Below are positions 14,382 to 19,766 of a DNA stretch of 19,766 nt, piece by piece. The stretch comes from Bacteroidota bacterium (GTDB lineage Bacteria; Bacteroidota; Ignavibacteria; Ignavibacteriales; Melioribacteraceae): positions 1 through 19,766 of the forward strand of contig JAMCSN010000319.1 in assembly GCA_023381535.1 (NCBI GenBank), in the 5' to 3' direction. Below the pieces are notes generated by a model. That model had not been told where the DNA came from. It saw only the letters and a program-made list of their open reading frames with translations, and did not search any database. Made by a program: the position numbers and the translations under genes. How positions within the stretch are numbered: position 1 is the first letter of the stretch; each line of letters starts with the position of its first letter.

Positions 14382-15736
14382 CACTGACCTTTTTCAATTT
14401 CATATTTTTTTAATTTATTGTAAAGGTGGCTCCGCTGAATTCCAAGAATCTCTGCCGTCTTGCTGATGTTCCAGTTATTTGCGTTAAGTTGTTTAACTAT
14501 AAATGCTTTTTCCGCCTTCTCCTTAAACTCCTGGAAACTGTTGGTGACGTTTAAGAAATCATCAACATTTGAGGAAGCGCTCTGAGAAAAGAGGCTGACT
14601 TCTTTTTCGGTAATTTCATTCTTCGGCGTCATGATGACTATGCGTTCTACCATGTTGCGGAGCTCGCGGACGTTTCCTTTCCACGGTTGCGATTGAAATG
14701 CTTTTATTGCGCCATCGGAATAAACTTTTTGCTGGAATTTATTTTTGTCGCATATCTGTTTTGAAAAGTGCTCTATGAGAAGAGGAATATCTTCCTTGCG
14801 TTCGCGAAGCGGGGGAATGTGAACCGGAATTACGTTCAACCGGTGATAAAGGTCCTCGCGGAAATTTCCTTTCTTGATTTCTTCCTGAAGATCTTTATTT
14901 GTTGCAGAAATAATTCTCACGTCAACTTCAATTTTGGAATTTCCGCCGACGCGCTCGATTCTTCCTTCTTCGATTGCTCTTAAAACTTTTGCCTGGGCAT
15001 GAAGACTCATGTCGCCGATCTCGTCAAGAAAAAGATTTCCGGAATCGGCTTGCTCGAATTTTCCGATGCGTTGTTTAACTGCGCCGGTAAACGATCCTTT
15101 CTCATGACCAAATAATTCCGATTCAATTAACTCGTGAGGTATTGCAGCGCAGTTGACTTCTACAAGTTCTTTAGCCGCCCTGCTGCTTTGCCGGTGAATT
15201 TCCTGTGCGATCAATTCTTTGCCTGTTCCATTCTCACCGGTAATAAGAACTCGTGCATCTGTGGTAGCTATGCGTGCAATAGTTTCCAAAATTGTTTTTA
15301 TGACCGAACTATTGCCGATTATTTTATCCGAAGTGGAAAGCTCTTTCTTGAGCTTCTTATTCTCTTTAACCAAAGCCGATTGAGTTACCGCGTTACGAAC
15401 GCTAATGAGAAGTTTATCACGGTCGATCGGCTTTTCCAAAAAATCAAACGCGCCAAGCTTTGTTGACTTGACCGCGTTCTCAAGGCTGGCGTGTGCCGAG
15501 ATCATTACGACTTTTAAATCAATTTCTTTTTCGCGCAGCCAGTTTAAAATTTCAAAACCGTTTTTGCCCGGTATCTGAATATCGAGAAGGAGGGCATCGT
15601 AATTCCCGTATTCTAATTTCTGCAATCCTTTGTAAGAATCTGTCGTGTAATCAACGGAATAATCTTCGTACTCAAGAATCATCTTGATGCTTTCGCAAAT
15701 TTCGCGTTCGTCGTCGATCACTAAAATTGATTTCAT
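14381..15736 (-). CDS. NtrC-family sigma54-dependent response regulator
   Basis: A 451-residue regulator in three parts. The receiver domain (1-118) has D8-D9, the phosphoacceptor D52, S80 and K102. The AAA+ sigma54-interaction domain (about 140-370) has Walker A GENGTGKE at 167-174, a GSFTGA loop at 214-219 (a natural variant of GAFTGA), Walker B LFLDEIGD at 235-242 and the LYHRLNVIPV/PLRERKEDI region. The C-terminal Fis-type helix-turn-helix (about 420-447) holds NISKTAEILGIQRSHLYNKL. It activates transcription with sigma54 after phosphorylation. Overall make-up is like NtrX/NtrC. No sensor kinase is adjacent, so its signal is unknown. It overlaps the upstream exported-protein gene by 4 bases (ATGA) and the downstream HIT gene by one. 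Confidence 0.95.
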   Translation of the reverse strand: MKSILVIDDEREICESIKMILEYEDYSVDYTTDSYKGLQKLEYGNYDALLLDIQIPGKNGFEILNWLREKEIDLKVVMISAHASLENAVKSTKLGAFDFLEKPIDRDKLLISVRNAVTQSALVKENKKLKKELSTSDKIIGNSSVIKTILETIARIATTDARVLITGENGTGKELIAQEIHRQSSRAAKELVEVNCAAIPHELIESELFGHEKGSFTGAVKQRIGKFEQADSGNLFLDEIGDMSLHAQAKVLRAIEEGRIERVGGNSKIEVDVRIISATNKDLQEEIKKGNFREDLYHRLNVIPVHIPPLRERKEDIPLLIEHFSKQICDKNKFQQKVYSDGAIKAFQSQPWKGNVRELRNMVERIVIMTPKNEITEKEVSLFSQSASSNVDDFLNVTNSFQEFKEKAEKAFIVKQLNANNWNISKTAEILGIQRSHLYNKLKKYEIEKGQ

Positions 15737-16410
15737 AACGGTGCCGGCATATATAATAATTGATAAACTAAAAAAGCATCGGACGGTTTGGCATTTGGAT
15801 TTTTCTTTAGCATATCGGCGTAAAATTCTCCGATGTGATTTGCTATTAAATCTCTTATGTCGTAACTGCCTTGAATAAAAAATCCTTGTTCGAAATACTC
15901 CACAAAGATACCCAGAAATTCAGACAAATTGAAAATCGTTACATCGTAATGAAGAAAAGCATTTGCAAAGAAGTGGGCGAGCTTATCTTTATCGCCAAAA
16001 TCATCTGCCGGTGAATCCGGAAAGATTTTCTTCGGAGTGTTTTTCAATTTTTCTTTGAATACAGGGTTCGGCGGTGACGGCAGAGGAATTGTGACAACGG
16101 TTCGAATTACCGGCAAACGCATCAGTATTTTATTGTAAGGAAGAAAAGTAAAAGCGAGACAAAAAAAAGTCTCTGATTGATCGCCGTCGAAAAATTTTAG
16201 TGCGGTTTCATAGATGTGGTCAACTGTCTCAAGATCTTTGTGAGTGGATGCGAACTGTTTGTACTCATCGGAAGTCATGTAATGTGATAGGTAGAACAAA
16301 CCGCCGTAGAACGATTTGTCATATTTCTGCTGAGCTAGTAACAAGTTAGGAAAAGGGCTGAGCAAGATTATGAGCAAGAGCAAGACAAAAAATTTTTCGC
16401 GGTGCGGCAT
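15733..16410 (-). CDS. Exported protein with VanZ/YfiM-like C-terminal motif
   Basis: Not confidently named. From the ATG at 16410 the protein has 225 residues. It begins with a signal peptide: a basic start, a hydrophobic core at about 7-25 and LLAQQ as a probable cleavage region near 26-28. Residues 138-198 hold DKDKLAHFFANAF, then an acidic EYFEQ, then GSYDIRDLIANHIGEF. The order D-K-x-x-H-F ... E-x-x-x-Q ... D-x-x-x-N-x-x-G resembles VanZ-like and YfiM/DUF2279 domains, but the transmembrane helices are weaker here; this match is by eye and tentative. A start at 16452 would overlap the carboxylase gene and hide the signal peptide, so 16410 is preferred; it begins four bases after the carboxylase stop. 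The 4-base overlap with the response regulator suggests linked expression and perhaps a shared envelope role. Confidence 0.7.
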   Translation of the reverse strand: MPHREKFFVLLLLIILLSPFPNLLLAQQKYDKSFYGGLFYLSHYMTSDEYKQFASTHKDLETVDHIYETALKFFDGDQSETFFCLAFTFLPYNKILMRLPVIRTVVTIPLPSPPNPVFKEKLKNTPKKIFPDSPADDFGDKDKLAHFFANAFLHYDVTIFNLSEFLGIFVEYFEQGFFIQGSYDIRDLIANHIGEFYADMLKKNPNAKPSDAFLVYQLLYMPAPL

Positions 16411-16414
16411 TTTG

Positions 16415-18070
16415 TTAAGTCTGAATAACGCCGGTGCTGAAACGGGGAACAATCGGATTATTATTTGCGTATTCGATTGAATGTGAAATGTATTCGCGTG
16501 TTAATGCCGGATCGATAATTTCGTCAACCCAAAGCCGGGCAGCTGCATAAAGCGGGGTACTCTTTTCTTCATACGACTGAAGAATTTCGTTCAGCAATTT
16601 TTCTTTTTGCTCTTTGGTGAATTCCTTTCCCGTCTTTTCCATTTGCTTCAATCGGATGTCTAGCAAAACTGAGCTTGCCTGAGCTCCGCCCATAACGGAA
16701 ATTTTTGCGCTCGGATACGCGTAGATGAATCGTGGATCGTAAGCTTTGCCGCACATTGCGTAATTGCCGGCTCCGAAACTATTGCCGACGATAATTGTAA
16801 TTTTTGGCACGACTGAATTTGCGACAGCATTCACCATCTTAGCGCCGTCTTTAATTATCCCGCCATGTTCTGCCTTACTGCCGACCATGAATCCGGTGAC
16901 GTCTTGCAAAAATACTAACGGAATTTTTTTCTGGTTACAATTCATGATGAAACGCGCAGCTTTATCGGCGCTATCGGAATAAATTACTCCGCCGATCTGC
17001 ATTTCACCTTTTTCTGTTTTTACAATGCTGCGTTGATTTGCTACGATTCCAACCGCCCATCCGTCAATTCGCGCGTAAGCGGTAATCAAAGTTTTTCCGT
17101 AGCCCGCTTTGTATTCATCAATCTCCGAATCATCAACAATACGAGAAAGAAGTTCGTAAGTATCGTACGGCTTAAAAGTGTCTTCAGGAATCAATCCGTA
17201 AATTTCTTTCGGATCAAACTTTGGCGGAAGCGATTTAATTCTATTGAATCCGGCGGTTGCAGTTTCTCCGAATTTTGTGACCAAATTTCTGATTTGAAGA
17301 ATCGCTTCTTCATCGTTCTTCATTATATAATCGGTAACACCTGAAATGTTTGATTGAACGCGCGCGCCGCCGAGTTTTTCGTTATCGATTTCTTCTCCGA
17401 TTGCAGCTTTAACAAGATGCGCCCCGGCAAGAAAAACCGAACCTTCGCCTTCTACTATTAACGCTTCGTCGCTCATGATCGGCAAGTACGCGCCGCCGGC
17501 AACACACGGACCCATGATTGCAGAGATTTGCGGGATTCCCATCGCAGACATTACAGCATTGTTGCGAAAGATTCTGCCGAAATGTTCTTTATCCGGAAAA
17601 ATATCTTCTTGAAGAGGGAGGAAAACGCCAGCGCTGTCAACCAAATAAATTATAGGCAACCGGTTTTCGATTGCAATTTCTTGTGCGCGGAGATTTTTTT
17701 TAGCTGTGATGGGAAACCACGCGCCGGCTTTTACAGTAGCATCGTTTGCGACAATTACAAAATTCTTTCCGCCGATTTTCCCGACGCCGTAAATTGTTCC
17801 GCTGCTCGGCGCGCCGCCGTACTCTTTATACATATCATGCGCTGCAAAAGTATTTATTTCAAAAAATGATGAACCGGCATCGATCAGTTTTTCGATTCGT
17901 TCACGTGCGGTAAGTTTTCCTTTTTCATGTTGTTTATCAATCGAACCTTTCCCGCCGCCAAGTCTTATCGCATCACGGACCGCGCTGATCTTTCTAATTA
18001 AATTTTTGTGGAAGTCTTCTCTACGGAGAAACTGTTCATTCTTGTTTAATTGATTGCCGATCGGAGTCAT
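16415..18070 (-). CDS. Acyl-CoA carboxylase beta subunit, methylcrotonyl-CoA type
   Basis: The carboxyltransferase subunit of a biotin-dependent acyl-CoA carboxylase. It resembles 3-methylcrotonyl-CoA carboxylase beta (MCCB) throughout: GKLTARERIEKLID, ANDATVKAGAWFPIT, RAQEIAIENRLP, YLVDSAGVFLPLQ, MGPCVAGGAYLP, FLAGAHLVKAAIGEE, FLQDVTGFMVG, GNSFGAGNYAMCG and KISVMGGAQAS. These favour MCC (leucine breakdown) or geranyl-CoA carboxylase over propionyl-CoA carboxylase; substrate remains an inference. The biotin-carrying alpha subunit is not in the window. The start at 18070 gives 551 residues. An in-frame ATG at 18121 would add 17 residues without family character, encoded partly by a palindrome, and is less likely. 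Neither start has a strong ribosome site. The acyl-CoA dehydrogenase upstream is co-directional, fitting a catabolic operon. Confidence 0.92.
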   Translation of the reverse strand: MTPIGNQLNKNEQFLRREDFHKNLIRKISAVRDAIRLGGGKGSIDKQHEKGKLTARERIEKLIDAGSSFFEINTFAAHDMYKEYGGAPSSGTIYGVGKIGGKNFVIVANDATVKAGAWFPITAKKNLRAQEIAIENRLPIIYLVDSAGVFLPLQEDIFPDKEHFGRIFRNNAVMSAMGIPQISAIMGPCVAGGAYLPIMSDEALIVEGEGSVFLAGAHLVKAAIGEEIDNEKLGGARVQSNISGVTDYIMKNDEEAILQIRNLVTKFGETATAGFNRIKSLPPKFDPKEIYGLIPEDTFKPYDTYELLSRIVDDSEIDEYKAGYGKTLITAYARIDGWAVGIVANQRSIVKTEKGEMQIGGVIYSDSADKAARFIMNCNQKKIPLVFLQDVTGFMVGSKAEHGGIIKDGAKMVNAVANSVVPKITIIVGNSFGAGNYAMCGKAYDPRFIYAYPSAKISVMGGAQASSVLLDIRLKQMEKTGKEFTKEQKEKLLNEILQSYEEKSTPLYAAARLWVDEIIDPALTREYISHSIEYANNNPIVPRFSTGVIQT

Positions 18071-18098
18071 TGGATTAATATTCTTTTTATTATTGTAG

Positions 18099-18119
18099 GG
18101 AAAAGTCCATGACTTTTCC
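18099..18119. repeat. 21-base palindrome before the carboxylase gene
   Basis: GGAAAAGTC and GACTTTTCC form a perfect 9-base inverted repeat around CAT. It lies 28 bases upstream of the preferred carboxylase start and inside the coding region if the longer start is used. Read on the + strand, a run of six T residues begins five bases later (18125-18130), but no + strand gene ends here. An operator, message hairpin or dispersed palindromic unit are all possible. Confidence 0.6.
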
Positions 18120-18132
18120 ATGAGTTTTTTCT

Positions 18133-18151
18133 GAACGGTTACAAACCGTTC
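18133..18151. repeat. 19-base palindrome between acyl-CoA dehydrogenase and carboxylase genes
   Basis: GAACGGTT and AACCGTTC form a perfect 8-base inverted repeat around ACA, eight bases after the acyl-CoA dehydrogenase stop. In the direction of transcription (- strand) it is followed by A residues, not T, so it is not a standard terminator. The symmetry suits a dimeric repressor site or a REP-like element. Confidence 0.6.
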
Positions 18152-18159
18152 CTTACGAA

Positions 18160-19329
18160 TTAATCTTGTAATAGAGTACGTGCAATAACAATCCGCTGAA
18201 CTTCCGATGTGCCTTCGCCGATTGTCAGTAATTTAACGTCGCGGTAGAATTTTTCAACCGGATAATCTTTAGTGAATCCATATCCACCGAGAATTTGAAC
18301 CGCTTCGTTGGCAGCTTTGGTTGCAATTTCGCTTGCAAATAATTTTGCTTTTGAAGCGATGTCGAGAATATTTTTTCCTTCGTCTTTAAGTCGCGCAGAT
18401 TTGAATGTCATTATCCGTGCCGCTTCAACATCCGTCGCGATATCCGCTAACTTAAATTGCGTCGCTTGAAATTCAGAAAGAGTTTTGCCGAATTGCTTTC
18501 GCTCTTTAGAGTAGGCGAGCGCAGATTCTAGACAGCCTTGAGCAAGTCCGACGCTTAACGACGCAATTGAAATTCTTCCGCCTTCTAAAATTTTCATTGC
18601 TTGAGTGAAACCCTCTCCTTCATTGCCGATCAAATTTTCAGCCGGAACTTTGCAGTTGTCGAATGCAAGTTGTGTTGTTTCGCTCGCCCGCATTCCCAAT
18701 TTATTTTCTTTTTTGCCTACCAGAAATCCTTTTGTTCCTTTTTCTACTATGAAAGCTGAAATTCCTTTTTTGCCTTTTGATTTATCCGTGATAGCCATAA
18801 CCACAGCTGTTTCGCCAACACCGCCGTGTGTGATAAAGTTTTTTGTTCCGTTAAGAATATAATGATTGCCTTCTTTGACCGCGGTCGTTTGCATTCCGGC
18901 AGCGTCGCTTCCCGATCCGGGTTCGGTTAAAGCCCATGCGCCGATTTTTCTTCCGCTTGCAAGATCAGGCAAATATTTTTTCTTCAGCACATCGTTTGCA
19001 AACATGTTGATGTGATTGACGCACAAACCGTTGTGAGCCGCAACAGAAAGAGAAATTGATGGATCGATCCTCGCAAGTTCCTCCACAACGAGAGCATACT
19101 CAACATATCCAAGCTGCGAGCCGCCGAATTCTTCGGGCACAAGAATTCCAAGGAATCCCAATTCGCCAAGCTGCTGCATAATATCCATCGGAAATTTTTG
19201 CGCTTCGTCAAATTCCATTACGCGCGGTTTAATTTGCTTTTCGGCAAATTCTCTAATTGTGTTCTTTATAGCGATCTGGTTCTCATCAAAATCTAAAAGA
19301 AAATTAGTTTCGGTTTTAGTCTCTACCAT
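18160..19329 (-). CDS. Acyl-CoA dehydrogenase, short/branched-chain type
   Basis: A 389-residue flavoprotein that introduces the alpha-beta double bond in acyl-CoA. The family blocks are present: [23 protein letters not shown] for flavin binding, [56 protein letters not shown] and the C-terminal [15 protein letters not shown]. The catalytic Glu is in the EGTSE motif, as in short-chain (butyryl-CoA type) enzymes. The isovaleryl-CoA dehydrogenase arrangement, with the base on an earlier helix before an Arg, is not seen: that site is EGGR. Despite the MCC-type neighbour, a short-chain or 2-methyl-branched substrate is therefore as likely as isovaleryl-CoA. An AAAAGG ribosome site precedes the ATG at 19329. 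It sits 11 bases downstream of the meaB stop. Confidence 0.92.
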   Translation of the reverse strand: MVETKTETNFLLDFDENQIAIKNTIREFAEKQIKPRVMEFDEAQKFPMDIMQQLGELGFLGILVPEEFGGSQLGYVEYALVVEELARIDPSISLSVAAHNGLCVNHINMFANDVLKKKYLPDLASGRKIGAWALTEPGSGSDAAGMQTTAVKEGNHYILNGTKNFITHGGVGETAVVMAITDKSKGKKGISAFIVEKGTKGFLVGKKENKLGMRASETTQLAFDNCKVPAENLIGNEGEGFTQAMKILEGGRISIASLSVGLAQGCLESALAYSKERKQFGKTLSEFQATQFKLADIATDVEAARIMTFKSARLKDEGKNILDIASKAKLFASEIATKAANEAVQILGGYGFTKDYPVEKFYRDVKLLTIGEGTSEVQRIVIARTLLQD

Positions 19330-19340
19330 GACAAGCCTTT

Positions 19341-19766
19341 TTATTTGATTGTTGATTTGAAATCATTAAAAAGTGTTTCCGCAATTTCATAAGGAGAAGT
19401 TTCTCCTTCAACGACTTTTGCAAGCGATGCATCCAAACTTTCTGCACGATGTTCTCGCCAAAGTTCGTTTTTCATTAGGTGCTCAACAATTTCTTTTATT
19501 CGAACCTTGTAATGTTCTTCGCGCTTGATTCTCAGCAGTCCGTTCGCTTCCAAATAATTTTTATGCTTTGCAATTTCTTCTGCAATCTCGTGCGTACCGG
19601 TATTCTCTGATGCGATCGCTTTCAAAATATTGGGCAGCCAGCTTTTTTCTGTATGCTCTCTGAACATCAAAATTGTTTTGAGAGCGGAAAGAGCGCTGTC
19701 GGATCCCGGTCTATCGCTTTTGTTGAGAACGAAGAAATCTGCAATCTCCATCAGTCCGGCTTTCAT
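19341..19766 (-). CDS. meaB: MeaB/ArgK-family GTPase (partial, C-terminal part)
   Basis: Only the last 141 codons lie in the window; the gene continues past position 19766, and the Met at the edge is internal, not a start. The visible part opens with KAGLMEIADFFVLNKSD, which in MeaB contains the G4 guanine-specificity motif NKxD (residues 15-18 here). It then has the ENTGTHEIAEEIAKH segment and the helical C-terminal tail used for dimerisation. MeaB/MMAA chaperones protect and load B12 on methylmalonyl-CoA mutase, so mutase genes are expected just outside the window. Together with the acyl-CoA dehydrogenase and carboxylase it suggests catabolism of branched-chain amino acids or odd-chain acyl-CoA through propionyl-CoA. 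Confidence 0.92.
   Translation of the reverse strand: MKAGLMEIADFFVLNKSDRPGSDSALSALKTILMFREHTEKSWLPNILKAIASENTGTHEIAEEIAKHKNYLEANGLLRIKREEHYKVRIKEIVEHLMKNELWREHRAESLDASLAKVVEGETSPYEIAETLFNDFKSTIK

Noticed and set aside
15733..16452. Longer start of the exported protein at 16452
   Set aside because: It would overlap the carboxylase gene by 38 bases and bury the signal peptide inside the chain.
16415..18070. Propionyl-CoA carboxylase beta as the identity of the carboxylase
   Set aside because: Segments such as GPCVAGGAYLP and FLAGAHLVKAAIGEE follow the methylcrotonyl/geranyl type rather than the propionyl type.
18121..18121. Longer start for the carboxylase beta subunit
   Set aside because: The extra 17 residues lack family similarity and are partly encoded by a palindrome; no ribosome site precedes it. 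Kept as an alternative only.

Overview
The window looks like chromosomal DNA of a moderately AT-rich bacterium. Protein style and gene order (a long PurC, the pgsA-pgpA-cinA-thpR-recA-recX string, MCC-type carboxylase plus MeaB) suggest the Bacteroidetes/Chlorobi/Ignavibacteria (FCB) group. That placement is an inference from family resemblance, not a measured phylogeny. Coding density is high. No rRNA, tRNA, CRISPR, transposase or phage gene was seen.

Left part, + strand (1-2850): a beta-carbonic-anhydrase-like protein, then an adenine/adenosine deaminase. Behind it lies about 360 bases of AT-rich DNA without a gene, opening with a degenerate 7-base tandem repeat, and then an isolated lysine-rich protein with two AP2-like DNA-binding repeats.

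Second block, + strand (2953-8703): a tight, partly overlapping operon of purC, a DUF971 gene, pgsA, pgpA, cinA, thpR, recA and recX. It joins purine synthesis, phosphatidylglycerol synthesis, nucleotide repair and homologous recombination.

Third block, + strand (8766-14029): a glutaryl-CoA dehydrogenase with a clear intrinsic terminator, then guaB, a GT4-type glycosyltransferase and purD, with very short or overlapping junctions. With purC and the deaminase, four genes here act on purines.

Fourth block, - strand (19766 down to 14034): meaB (cut by the window edge), an acyl-CoA dehydrogenase, a methylcrotonyl-CoA-type carboxylase beta subunit, an exported VanZ/YfiM-like protein, an NtrC-type response regulator and a HIT protein. 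The first three point to branched-chain acyl-CoA or propionate catabolism. The last three are joined by 4-base and 1-base overlaps.

The strongest anomaly is inside recA. Codons 52-57, where bacterial RecA normally has an Ala-Leu-Gly-x-Gly-Gly-like turn just before the Walker A region, read RIAHFT. The DNA there (7172-7194) is a perfect 23-base reverse complement of 7498-7520, the loop L1 codons of the same gene. The protein length is unchanged. This is either a real templated inverted-copy mutation or an assembly error, and it deserves checking first. Other points of interest are the tandem AP2 protein, heptanucleotide repeats with one array inside purD, and twin palindromes in front of the carboxylase gene.
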